In this document: positions 1 through 7,814 of the stretch, piece after piece | How positions within the stretch are numbered: the first letter of the stretch is position 1 | How the letters are laid out: every line of letters starts with the position of its first letter | Assembly: GCA_900543155.1 (NCBI GenBank) | Contig: UQQN01000021.1 | Span: 1 to 28,718 of the forward strand | Length of the DNA: 28,718 nucleotides | Reading direction: 5' to 3' | Source of the DNA: an uncultured Prevotella sp. | Lineage (GTDB): Bacteria; Bacteroidota; Bacteroidia; Bacteroidales; Bacteroidaceae | The notes under the pieces: generated by a model | The model's input: the letters and a program-made list of their open reading frames with translations, nothing else | Databases searched by the model: none | Told to the model about the DNA's origin: nothing | Made by a program: the position numbers and the translations under genes

Positions 1-15
1 TAAAATAATACACGA

Positions 16-80
16 ATTGAGGCATTTTATGCGTTTATTATTGTTGAATATCAATTATTTACAACATCAGAATATTCTTA
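16..80 (+). repeat. Dispersed repeat, copy 1
   Basis: This AT-rich block recurs in inverted orientation at the very end of the window (28646-28718). About 49 of the first 54 bases agree by eye, including a shared core TTATTATTGTTGAATATCAA. A shorter copy in the same orientation lies at 23615-23659. Just after this copy, at about 79-104, is a module ending in TTTTTCTGCATG. That module also occurs next to the end copy, but inverted relative to the repeat core. No ORF is visible inside, so it is non-coding. It could be a MITE-like element or the end of an insertion sequence; the family is not recognised. Confidence 0.7.
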
Positions 81-221
81 AAATCCATGATCTTTTTCTG
101 CATGATATCAGCCGTTTTTATTTGTGTATGAGTTGGCGTGTTTTAATTTCCTCAGTTGGCAGGCGTTGTGAGTGTGGTTTGTAGATAAAAACAACTGTGT
201 ATCCCTTTAAAACAAAAGTTT

Positions 222-253
222 TTTGACTTTCGTTTTGTATTGTCCTCGGTTTG
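222..253 (+). promoter_or_regulatory. Probable promoter for kdsA-kdsD
   Basis: A TTTG at 222-225 lies 20 bases before TCGGTTTG at 246-253. This fits the Bacteroidota -33/-7 pattern (TTTG, then TAnnTTTG) with one mismatch in the -7 box. Transcription would begin near 259, about 27 bases before the kdsA start codon. The rest of 81-285 shows no gene. Confidence 0.4.
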
Positions 254-285
254 CATTAACTTCGCGTTCGTAAATAGAAAAAGAC

Positions 286-1047
286 ATGACACCGATATTT
301 ATAGCAGGACCTTGCGTCATTGAATCAGCCGAATTGCTGGACGTTGTAGCAGCAAAATTGGTTGAAATTCAACAACATACAGGAATGAAGTTTTATTTTA
401 AAGCTTCGTTCGATAAAGCAAACCGCACATCGATACATTCGTTTAGAGGCCCCGGATTGGAAAAGGGGTTGCAGATGCTTGCGGATGTGAAAAGCAAATA
501 CGGACTCCCTTTGCTCACTGATATACACGAAAGTTATCAGGCAAAAGCTGCGGGCGAGGTGGTAGATGTGTTGCAGATTCCCGCATTTCTTTGTCGCCAA
601 ACCGACCTTTTGGTAGAAGCAGCTAAGACGGGTTGTGTGGTGAATATTAAGAAGGCTCAGTTTCTTTCGGGCGAGGATATGCGTTTCCCCGTAGAGAAAT
701 GTCGCGAGGCTGGCGCCCATGAGGTGTGGCTCACAGAGCGTGGCAATATGTTTGGCTACAATAATTTGATTGTGGACTTTAGAAATTTGCCCGTTATGCA
801 GCAGTATGCCGACCGCGTGGTTATGGACTGTACGCACTCTGTGCAGCGTCCTGGTGGTGCGGGTGGCACTACGGGGGGTGACCGCCAATTTGTGCCCCAG
901 ATGGCAATGGCAGCCAAGGCTTTTGGGGCGCAGGGCTATTTTTTTGAAACGCATCCCGACCCCGACCATGCAAAGAGCGATGGACCCAATATGCTCTATC
1001 TTGATGATCTTGAAAAACTCATTGAGAAGTTGGTAAAGGAAGATTAA
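286..1047 (+). CDS. kdsA: 3-deoxy-8-phosphooctulonate synthase (Kdo-8-P synthase)
   Basis: Condenses phosphoenolpyruvate with arabinose 5-phosphate to give Kdo 8-phosphate, a precursor of the lipopolysaccharide inner core; cytoplasmic. The 253 residues form one DAHP-synthase-type TIM barrel, slightly shorter than the usual 270-285. Visible signatures are IAGPCVIES near the N-terminus, FKASFDKANRTS (38-49), the DCTHSVQRPGG loop (181-191) and the ETHPDPDHAKSDGPN segment near the end. Cys10, His184, Glu221 and Asp232 match the four metal ligands of the metal-dependent class typified by Aquifex (C11/H185/E222/D233), so this should be a metalloenzyme unlike the E. coli form, which has Asn at the first position. 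The start fits because the family sequence begins directly with the first strand. The gene that makes its sugar substrate follows 43 bases downstream, implying one operon. Confidence 0.96.
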   Translation: MTPIFIAGPCVIESAELLDVVAAKLVEIQQHTGMKFYFKASFDKANRTSIHSFRGPGLEKGLQMLADVKSKYGLPLLTDIHESYQAKAAGEVVDVLQIPAFLCRQTDLLVEAAKTGCVVNIKKAQFLSGEDMRFPVEKCREAGAHEVWLTERGNMFGYNNLIVDFRNLPVMQQYADRVVMDCTHSVQRPGGAGGTTGGDRQFVPQMAMAAKAFGAQGYFFETHPDPDHAKSDGPNMLYLDDLEKLIEKLVKED

Positions 1048-1090
1048 CAAATATAGGCTCACGCACACAGTGTGAGTTGCATTAGATATT

Positions 1091-2041
1091 ATGAGTAAAT
1101 GGACAGAAACAGCCATTAAGTGTATTGAGGACGAGGCAAAGGCTTTGCTTGAGCTAATCCCTAACATTGATGGCGATTTTGATAAGACAGTAGAACTGAT
1201 ACTTAACTGCAAGGGTAAGCTTGTGGTGACGGGTGTGGGCAAGAGTGGACACATTGGGGCAAAGATTGCTGCCACTTTGTCGTCGACTGGAACACCGAGT
1301 TTTTTTATTAACCCACTTGATGTTTTTCATGGTGACTTGGGTGTGATTCAGCACGACGATGTGGTGTTGGCCATTTCGAACTCAGGACAGACCGATGAGT
1401 TGCTTCGCTTTTTGCCTTATCTGCTCGAGAACCATATCCCTGTGATTGGTATGAGTGGAAATCCGCATTCGCTCTTGGCTGAATATGCCACGGCGCACCT
1501 AAACGCTGCCGTGAGCCACGAGGCTTGTCCGTTGGGACTTGCACCAACCTCGTCGACAACAGCTTCGCTTGCCTTAGGCGATGCCTTGGCTTGTGCGTTG
1601 ATGGAGGCGAGAAACTTTAAGGCTTCGGACTTTGCGCAGTATCATCCTGGTGGCACTTTGGGTAAGCGCTTGCTGACGAAGGCTCGCGATGTGATGCGCA
1701 CGGAGGATTTGCCCACTATTCCGCCCACGATGAAGTTGGGCGAGGCGGTTATTCACATGAGTAACGGCCGATTGGGGTTGTGTGTGGCTATTGAAAACGA
1801 CTGTGTGGCAGGTATTATTACCGATGGCGATATTCGTCGTGCGATGGAAAATTCGCAAGATAATTTCTTCCAGCTCACGGTGGCGGATATTATGACACGT
1901 ACACCTAAGGAGGTTTCGCCCGACACCAAGATTACGCAGATAGAAAAGATTTTGCATCAGCATAAGATTCATTCGGTTTTGGTGGTAGACGCACACAGGC
2001 ATTTGCTGGGTGTGGTAGATTCGTTTAGCACAATGATTTAG
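1091..2041 (+). CDS. kdsD: Arabinose-5-phosphate isomerase (KdsD/KpsF/GutQ family)
   Basis: Interconverts ribulose 5-phosphate and arabinose 5-phosphate, supplying the sugar used by the KdsA encoded just upstream. The 316 residues match the family's usual length (about 320). An N-terminal SIS sugar-isomerase domain covers roughly residues 35-175, with the phosphate-binding GVGKSGHIG motif near residue 48 and an AISNSGQTDE loop. Two CBS domains follow (about 205-260 and 270-316), containing ITDGDIRR and ending in VLVVDAHRHLLGVVD. The CBS pair is typical of KdsD and is thought to sense ligands. Assignment to KdsD rather than a capsule-specific KpsF rests on adjacency to kdsA. A highly structured gene-free region follows and may end transcription. 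Confidence 0.93.
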   Translation: MSKWTETAIKCIEDEAKALLELIPNIDGDFDKTVELILNCKGKLVVTGVGKSGHIGAKIAATLSSTGTPSFFINPLDVFHGDLGVIQHDDVVLAISNSGQTDELLRFLPYLLENHIPVIGMSGNPHSLLAEYATAHLNAAVSHEACPLGLAPTSSTTASLALGDALACALMEARNFKASDFAQYHPGGTLGKRLLTKARDVMRTEDLPTIPPTMKLGEAVIHMSNGRLGLCVAIENDCVAGIITDGDIRRAMENSQDNFFQLTVADIMTRTPKEVSPDTKITQIEKILHQHKIHSVLVVDAHRHLLGVVDSFSTMI

Positions 2042-2105
2042 TGGTTTAAGTCGCCCCTTTCTCCTTCTGGATGATGCATGGGATGAATTTTCGTGCCGCC
2101 GATAA

Positions 2106-2315
2106 ACGCCCTGTAAGGGCAACAGCACATAGCCCAGGGCAACACCCTGGGTTAAAGCACGTTCGTTAGTGACGCCCTGTAAGGGCAGAAGCTTTAAATA
2201 AATTATTCAACATCGAATGCTTTTGCCCTTACAGGGCGTCAATGCTATGGCAATCCGTAACCCAGGGTGTCGCTTCGCTTGCCCTGGGCTATGTGCTTTT
2301 GCCCTTTCAGGGCGT
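2106..2315. repeat. Nested inverted repeat in a gene-free region
   Basis: The 2042-2617 interval (576 bp) has no credible gene. Most of it is a mirror-like set of inverted repeats. The outer arms carry CGCCCTGTAAGGGC and GCCCTTTCAGGGCG with CACATAGCCCAGGGC / GCCCTGGGCTATGTG inside them. The inner 17-bp arms at 2171-2187 and 2224-2240 are perfect complements. Within each arm GCCCTnnnAGGGC is itself a small palindrome. The arrangement resembles REP-like or other dispersed extragenic palindromes and could also act as a transcription barrier after kdsD. I cannot name the family. Confidence 0.8.
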
Positions 2316-2317
2316 GC

Positions 2318-2413
2318 TTGCACGATAATTTAGCCCGTGCATTATCGGCTGCACCTCAGTAATTCAAGCAAGCTTGATTGCATTCGGTTTGCACGATAAT
2401 TCAGCCCGTGCAT
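2318..2413 (+). repeat. Short direct repeat, two copies (2318-2342 and 2389-2413)
   Basis: A 25-base unit, TTGCACGATAAT followed by T/CAGCCCGTGCAT, occurs twice 71 bases apart with a single difference. Each unit can fold through GCACG/CGTGC. A related TGCATTCGGTT motif follows near 2418-2428. The units lie directly after the large inverted repeat and may be part of the same element. The rest of this interval, up to the cardiolipin synthase start at 2618, shows nothing recognisable. Confidence 0.7.
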
Positions 2414-2617
2414 ATTGCATTCGGTTGCACTTGGGGTGGGGCGGGTGATAGCTAATTTTGTTCGTCCAATATCTGTATGTGATTGAGGGTGATGAGAGGT
2501 GTGATGGGTGTTGTGGACTATGTGAAGGACCATGCTCTTAAAAAAGAATGAAGCGTATGGAGGATGAGCAAAGCTGAAATTTAGAAATTTATAATCAGAT
2601 ATTTTCGAACCACGTTA

Positions 2618-4018
2618 ATGCATTTACATAAATCATTAGTTGCCTTTCGGCATATATTTGCATTCGTAATTGTTATATTCTTGACACATTTTATTTATTT
2701 GCCTGCGTTGGCGCAGAAATGTCGTCCAGCAAAGCACAGCGATTTAGACATAGTAAACTTTTTGCAGGAAGATTTCGGTGTGAAGTTTACGGGCAACAAC
2801 CGATTGGTTGTGTTTAAAACTGGTAAGGAGAAGTTCGACGACCTTCTCCCCGCTTTGCGTGCAGCCAAACAAAGCATTCATCTTGAATATTTCAATTTTC
2901 GCAACGATTCTATATCCAAAGAACTATTTGCCATTTTGGTTCGTAAAGCTGCTGAGGGCGTAAAGGTTCGTGCGCTGTTCGATGGTTTTGGCAATAGTTC
3001 GAACAATCGTCCGCTGAGGGCTCGCCACCTTGACAGTTTACGTGCGCGAGGTGTAGAAATTTATGAATTCGACCCGATACGTTTTCCTTGGATAAACCAT
3101 GTGTTTCATCGTGACCATCGCAAAATTGTGGTGATAGATGGCGTGGTGGCTTATACGGGTGGTATGAATGTGGCAGACTATTACATTACGGGTAAACCCG
3201 AGTTTGGCGAGTGGCGCGACATTCATACGCGTGTTGAAGGCGACGCGGTGGGCGAGTTGCAAAAGGTGTTTTTGAACTTTTGGAACCGTGTGACCCATCA
3301 GAATGTGCATGGGGCAGAATATTACCCTGGTGAGCGCGATGCGCGTAACGATTTTGGCATGTTAAAGCAAGACACTACACCAACTGCTGGTAGCAAGATT
3401 ATTGGGGTGGTGAATCGTGACCCGTGTGAAACTCCGCGCATTATTCACGACACGTTTGTGCATGCTATTGAGCATGCCGAAAAGCAGATATTGATTATCA
3501 ACCCTTATTTCACCTTGTGCAGGCACATTAAGCGGGCACTTAAAAAGGCGGCTCGCCGTGGGGTGGATGTGCAGATAATGGTGTCGCAAAAGAGCGATAT
3601 CCCTGTTACACCGCGTGTGGTAGAATATAATGCCCATAAGCTGATGAAGGCAGGGGCGAAGGTGTATTTCTTTACGGGTGGTTTTCATCACAGTAAAATA
3701 ATGATGGTGGATAGCCTTTATGCTTTTGTGGGTTCTGCCAACTTGAATAGTCGCAGTTTGTCGTTTGATTATGAATGTAACATGCTTGTGGCAGATCGTT
3801 ACACCACGGCTCAGTTGCAAGAGATATTCTATCACGATCGCGACACACGTTGCTTTATGCTTACGCCCGAGTTGTGGAAAAATTGGGGTCGTTGGAAGAA
3901 GGCAAAGGGTTGGATATTCCATTTCCTCAGTCCGTTTGTGAAGTGCGACAAGAAGGAAGGCGATAACAGTGGACTTGGCGACTTTGTGATGCACGAGGTG
4001 GATGAGTCGCAGGCATAA
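2618..4018 (+). CDS. cls: Cardiolipin synthase-like phospholipase D family protein
   Basis: Predicted to make cardiolipin (or move phosphatidyl groups) at the inner membrane. The 466 residues hold two PLD domains. HKD motif 1 is HRKIVVID (H167, K169, D174), followed by the GGMN glycine/asparagine signature. HKD motif 2 is HSKIMMVD (H358, K360, D365), followed by GSANLNSRS. Both motifs are complete, so the enzyme should be active. The N-terminal 32 residues form one hydrophobic segment ending in LALAQ-like sequence, either a signal peptide or a membrane anchor. Many Cls proteins have two N-terminal helices, so this one is of the shorter-anchor type. It heads a closely spaced run (gaps of 61, 30 and 24 bp) of membrane genes. 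A secreted phospholipase D is the main alternative. Confidence 0.85.
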   Translation: MHLHKSLVAFRHIFAFVIVIFLTHFIYLPALAQKCRPAKHSDLDIVNFLQEDFGVKFTGNNRLVVFKTGKEKFDDLLPALRAAKQSIHLEYFNFRNDSISKELFAILVRKAAEGVKVRALFDGFGNSSNNRPLRARHLDSLRARGVEIYEFDPIRFPWINHVFHRDHRKIVVIDGVVAYTGGMNVADYYITGKPEFGEWRDIHTRVEGDAVGELQKVFLNFWNRVTHQNVHGAEYYPGERDARNDFGMLKQDTTPTAGSKIIGVVNRDPCETPRIIHDTFVHAIEHAEKQILIINPYFTLCRHIKRALKKAARRGVDVQIMVSQKSDIPVTPRVVEYNAHKLMKAGAKVYFFTGGFHHSKIMMVDSLYAFVGSANLNSRSLSFDYECNMLVADRYTTAQLQEIFYHDRDTRCFMLTPELWKNWGRWKKAKGWIFHFLSPFVKCDKKEGDNSGLGDFVMHEVDESQA

Positions 4019-4079
4019 GTGAAGTTAAGTAATAGGTAATAAGAAAATCCTCCCAATAGGGTAAAAATAAAAAAAGATT

Positions 4080-5591
4080 ATGAACGAAGATTTGCAGTCG
4101 GCAACTTGTTCAGCCACTTCAACTCCTGCAACGGCTTCTGTGGGGGCTGAATCAGTAGGTGGGGCAGCTTCGGTGGCTGTAGTTCAAACAGAGCCCCAAC
4201 AGACCACAAAGGTTGAGCCACATAATGTAGTAGGTGTTGGCACAGAAACTGTGAGCGACACGCGGCGCAAGCGCTCAACACGCTTCACGATGGTAAAGGC
4301 GATTGCCATTATTTGCGTGGTATTGTCGCACGCAGGTATTAGCGGTTGGCTTTCGCACTTTGTGTTTATATTCCATGTGCCCATCTTTTTTCTTTGTGCA
4401 GGATATTTTTTCCATACCAAGTATTTAAACGATGCGCATAGTTTTGTGATGCACCGCGTGAAGGGACTTTATTGGCCCTTTGTGCGTTGGAGTGTGTTTT
4501 TCCTTGTGATACACAATTTGCTTTTTACCTGTGGTATTCTGAGCGAACAGCCACAATTTGGTAATGCCACAATGGGGGTGCTTCATCCCTATAATTGGAC
4601 ACAATGGAGCCAACATTTGTGGAGCATCGTGTTTAACATGTCGGGCTATAACGACTTTCTTTGTGGGTCGTTTTGGTTTTTCCGTGCGCTGTTTGTAGCC
4701 AGCTTGTTGTTTTTGGTGCTGTTTAAAATATTGCGTAAAAATTCGCGATTTGCTCAAGATAAGCAGGCAGGTTGGGCACTACTTGGATGTGGTGTGTTGC
4801 TGACGTTGTGGAAGACCACTTGCGGACTTCATGTAACGGGTTTGGCACAAGGTGGGTATCGCGAACTCTTAGGACTTTCGTTTATGGCAGCAGGTTTTCT
4901 GCTTCGCCAATACAAGGTGATGGAGCGCCTCACGTGGAAGGTCGCTGTGCCTTGCGCAGTGCTTTTGCTTGTGGCTTCGTTTTTGTTCCCCTCGAGCATG
5001 GCATTCAACGGCAAGACCCTCGATTTTGTTTCAATCTTTTTGCCAGCTATTGCAGCTTTCATAGCCATCGCTTATGGCTGTCAGTTTATTGACCGTCGTG
5101 ACACGTTTGTGAAGCGCTCGCTTGTGCACATAGGCGACAATACGCTTTATATATTTGCCTTTCACATCGTAGCCTTTAAGGTGGTGAGTGCGCTGAAAGT
5201 GGCGTGCTATGGTTTGCCTTGGGAGGCAGTGGGCGGACATCCCACGGTGTTAAATCCTGCAAGCAATGTGCTTTGGGTGATTCTGTATCTTATAGCAGGT
5301 GTGGGACTGCCCTTGTTATGGATGGCAGGCTATCGTCGCGTTCATGTTTATGTGAAGAAAGGCGAAGCGCGTGGTGTAGAATTGTTGCTCACAGCAGGCG
5401 ACTATTTGCTTAAAGGCTTAGGAATCGCTCTGAAAGGTTTGCTCGCAGGTTTGGTGTTCTTGGTGCTAAACTTTAGAAAACTGAGCGTTGCTGCACTTAA
5501 AGGGATAGGGCGTTTCTTTTTGGGCATTTATCGTGGCATTAAGCAAACCATTAAGGATATCATGAGCGCTTCGAGTCCTGAAGACGAATGA
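4080..5591 (+). CDS. Acyltransferase 3 family membrane protein
   Basis: An integral-membrane protein of the acyltransferase 3 (OafA/WecH/NolL-like) family, which usually adds acetyl or succinyl groups to surface sugars; the substrate here is unknown. The 503 residues begin with about 65 low-complexity residues rich in Ala, Thr, Val and Ser. The membrane core starts at about residue 70 with a transmembrane helix ending in VVLSHAGISG (H84, the usual catalytic-position histidine) and then FHVPIFFLCAGYFF, a hallmark of the family. About nine more hydrophobic segments follow, then a basic and amphipathic C-terminal tail of roughly 80 residues. A second possible start is Met71, which would remove the odd N-terminal extension. 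I kept the upstream start because the ORF is open and its spacing suits co-transcription with the preceding gene. Confidence 0.82.
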   Translation: MNEDLQSATCSATSTPATASVGAESVGGAASVAVVQTEPQQTTKVEPHNVVGVGTETVSDTRRKRSTRFTMVKAIAIICVVLSHAGISGWLSHFVFIFHVPIFFLCAGYFFHTKYLNDAHSFVMHRVKGLYWPFVRWSVFFLVIHNLLFTCGILSEQPQFGNATMGVLHPYNWTQWSQHLWSIVFNMSGYNDFLCGSFWFFRALFVASLLFLVLFKILRKNSRFAQDKQAGWALLGCGVLLTLWKTTCGLHVTGLAQGGYRELLGLSFMAAGFLLRQYKVMERLTWKVAVPCAVLLLVASFLFPSSMAFNGKTLDFVSIFLPAIAAFIAIAYGCQFIDRRDTFVKRSLVHIGDNTLYIFAFHIVAFKVVSALKVACYGLPWEAVGGHPTVLNPASNVLWVILYLIAGVGLPLLWMAGYRRVHVYVKKGEARGVELLLTAGDYLLKGLGIALKGLLAGLVFLVLNFRKLSVAALKGIGRFFLGIYRGIKQTIKDIMSASSPEDE

Positions 5592-5621
5592 GAAACTCCA
5601 TAAAATTTTTATACACAAACT

Positions 5622-6917
5622 ATGCTACTTAAAAAGCTTTTTGGTTTTGATGCCAAGACGATGCGCATTAAAACTGAACTTGTGGCAGGACTGACCACAT
5701 TCCTTGCCATGTGTTACATTTTAGCAGTCAACCCCGATATACTTTCGACTACGGGGATGAGCCGTGAGGCTTTATTTACGAGTACTGCCATAGCCTCTGC
5801 CATTGCTACGCTACTATTGGCATTTATGGCAAAGTTGCCATTTGCGCAAGCTCCGAGTATGGGTTTGAATGCCTTTTTTGCTTTTACGCTTTGCCAAGCT
5901 ATGGGGCTTTCGTGGCAGCAAGCACTTGCCGTGATGCTCATTGAAGGTGTGATATTTATTCTTATCACCTTTCTCAATGTGCGCGACAAGATTTTGGATT
6001 GCATCCCTACTAATTTGCGCTTTGCCATATCGGCAGGTATTGGTATGTTTATTGCCTTTATCGGTTTAAAAAATGCGCATATTATTGTAGCCAGCGAAGC
6101 CACTTTTGTGAAGCTTGGCAACTTTACCCCTGAGTGTTTGTTGGGCATATTTTCGATTTTGCTTAGCGGCATGCTCATGGTGCGCGGTGTGAAGGGGGCT
6201 TTGTTCTATGGCATTATTATTGCCACGATTGTGGGCATCCCTATGCATGTTACAGAGATTCCTGAAAATTGGACTCCCATTTCGGCACCCCATAGCATTG
6301 CACCCATCTTTTGTAAGTTCGATTTCAACAACTTTTTTAACCTTAAAACCTTTATGGTTATTTTCTCGTTGTTGCTTATCAACATCTTCGACACTTTGGG
6401 CACATTGGTAGCCTTGGTGCAGAAAACGGGTGCAAGCATTGAGGGACGCATACCGCGCATGAAAGAGGCGATGCTGAGCGATGCCATTGGTACTACGGCG
6501 GGTGCCTTTTTGGGCAGTAGCACCATTACAACCTATATTGAAAGTGCATCGGGTGTGGCTGAAGGTGGACGTTCGGGTTTAACCTCCTTCTTCGTAGGTC
6601 TCCTCTTTATTCTTGCCATTTTTGTTTCGCCTATCTTTATGCTCATCCCCTCGGCTGCTACAAGTGGCGCCTTGGTAATGGTGGGTGTGTTGATGGTAGA
6701 TTCGGTAAAGAAAATAAACCTTGAGGACGTGTCTGAGGCATTCCCAGCTTTTATCACCATGATTACGATGGTGCTTTGCTATTCGATAGCCGATGGCATT
6801 TGCTTGGGCATTCTTAGCTATGTAATTATTAAGCTCTGTTCGGGCAAGTGGCGCGAGCTTAATGCTACGCTCATCGTGTTAGCTCTGCTCTTTATTTTGA
6901 ATTACGCTTTTGAATAG
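5622..6917 (+). CDS. NCS2 family permease (AzgA/PbuG-like purine transporter)
   Basis: Likely imports purine bases such as adenine, guanine or hypoxanthine by proton symport across the inner membrane. The 431 residues are hydrophobic throughout, with around 12-14 membrane segments, the usual size for this branch. Family marks are the N-terminal FGFDAKTMRIKTELVAGLTTF, the QAPSMGLNAFFAF segment, INIFDTLGTLVAL and the STITTYIESASGVAEGGRSG loop, all typical of the AzgA-like purine subfamily rather than the uracil or xanthine branches. It starts 30 bases after the acyltransferase and ends 24 bases before a DUF5020 outer-membrane protein, so it is probably co-transcribed with both. Exact substrate preference cannot be read from sequence. 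Confidence 0.9.
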   Translation: MLLKKLFGFDAKTMRIKTELVAGLTTFLAMCYILAVNPDILSTTGMSREALFTSTAIASAIATLLLAFMAKLPFAQAPSMGLNAFFAFTLCQAMGLSWQQALAVMLIEGVIFILITFLNVRDKILDCIPTNLRFAISAGIGMFIAFIGLKNAHIIVASEATFVKLGNFTPECLLGIFSILLSGMLMVRGVKGALFYGIIIATIVGIPMHVTEIPENWTPISAPHSIAPIFCKFDFNNFFNLKTFMVIFSLLLINIFDTLGTLVALVQKTGASIEGRIPRMKEAMLSDAIGTTAGAFLGSSTITTYIESASGVAEGGRSGLTSFFVGLLFILAIFVSPIFMLIPSAATSGALVMVGVLMVDSVKKINLEDVSEAFPAFITMITMVLCYSIADGICLGILSYVIIKLCSGKWRELNATLIVLALLFILNYAFE

Positions 6918-6941
6918 AATATAACCTATATTATTAAAACA

Positions 6942-7703
6942 ATGAAACTAAGAAAGTTGATGTTCTTTGTGCTGGGCTTGACCCTCTTTCAGCAGGCTAT
7001 GGCACAGGTAAATATGCAAGTGTTTTATGACATGGGCACCGATCGAAAATATGTGACCATGACGCTCGAAATGTTCAAGGCTGATAAGTGGGGTAATACC
7101 TACTTCTTTATTGACCATGACTTTAACTATAAGCAACACGATGGTAGCGAAAAGAATAAGCTTGCCCCAGGTGGCACTTATCTTGAAATAGCACGTTGCT
7201 TGAACTTTTGGCAAAAGACGAAGTTGGCGCCTTTAAGTTTGCATGTTGAATATAATGGCGGTATTACGAGAAGTTACCCTATCAATTCGGCATGGTTGGC
7301 TGGTGTAGATTATTTTTTGCACGATCAGAGCTATAACAATACACTCAACTTGAAACTCTTGTACAAAAAAATTATTCAGGCAGATAGCAGGGTGCCTATG
7401 CAGTTTACTGGCGTGTGGACGTGTAAGGACCTTTTTGGTCTTAAAGGCTTGACGTTTGATGGTTTTGCAGATGTGTGGTTCGAAGACCATTCTTACAATA
7501 TTGGAGTGAATGAAGACGGCACAAATGTGACTAAAACGAAGCACACGGTGTTTATTACAGAACCACAGTTGTGGTATAACGTGGGTCGCCATTTTGGTTG
7601 CAACAACCTGAATGTAGGCACAGAGATAGAGTTGAGCAATAACTTTGGTACGACACTCGGCTTTAAGTGCCGTCCGTGTTTGGGTGTGAAGTGGAATTTT
7701 TAA
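6942..7703 (+). CDS. DUF5020 family outer-membrane protein, possible nucleoside channel
   Basis: A 253-residue exported protein. The first 22 residues form a clear signal peptide ending in QQAMAQ. The mature part is rich in alternating polar/hydrophobic strands with many aromatic residues and ends in the aromatic KWNF, as expected for an outer-membrane beta-barrel. The opening region, VFYDMGTDRKYVTMTLEMFKADKWGNTYFFIDHDF, reads as DUF5020 and resembles the Tsx/OmpK-type nucleoside channel pattern. It lies 24 bases behind a purine-type permease and just before a terminator, which supports a paired outer/inner membrane uptake route. The DUF5020 label comes from recognition of the sequence. The channel role is inference. 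Confidence 0.75.
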   Translation: MKLRKLMFFVLGLTLFQQAMAQVNMQVFYDMGTDRKYVTMTLEMFKADKWGNTYFFIDHDFNYKQHDGSEKNKLAPGGTYLEIARCLNFWQKTKLAPLSLHVEYNGGITRSYPINSAWLAGVDYFLHDQSYNNTLNLKLLYKKIIQADSRVPMQFTGVWTCKDLFGLKGLTFDGFADVWFEDHSYNIGVNEDGTNVTKTKHTVFITEPQLWYNVGRHFGCNNLNVGTEIELSNNFGTTLGFKCRPCLGVKWNF

Positions 7704-7750
7704 ATTAGGGCGGTTTCTATATAATTTAGAACCATTCTTGGGTAAATAGC

Positions 7751-7796
7751 AAAACATCGCGTTATCTCCTTTTAAAAAAGGATGGCGCGATGTTTT
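7751..7796 (+). terminator. Hairpin terminator after the transport operon
   Basis: AAAACATCGCG at 7751-7761 pairs perfectly with CGCGATGTTTT at 7786-7796. An inner stem (CCTTTT/AAAAGG) stacks inside, and the structure ends in a T run. It sits 48 bases after the DUF5020 stop, separates that operon from the YolD-like gene, and could work in both directions. Confidence 0.85.
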
Positions 7797-7814
7797 AATT
7801 AAATTCCCGTACAC

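Noticed and set aside
325..1275. A 316-residue ORF on the - strand
   Set aside because: It lies antisense to kdsA and the start of kdsD, whose motifs are complete; its protein has no recognisable domain.
1574..2128. A 184-residue ORF on the - strand
   Set aside because: Antisense to kdsD and running into the repeat region; His/Arg-rich composition typical of a shadow frame.
2106..2413. Possible CRISPR array
   Set aside because: Repeats are inverted and palindromic with unequal spacers, only two direct units exist, and no cas gene is present.
2342..2533. A 63-residue ORF on the - strand
   Set aside because: It overlaps the direct repeats and is His/Thr-rich without family resemblance.
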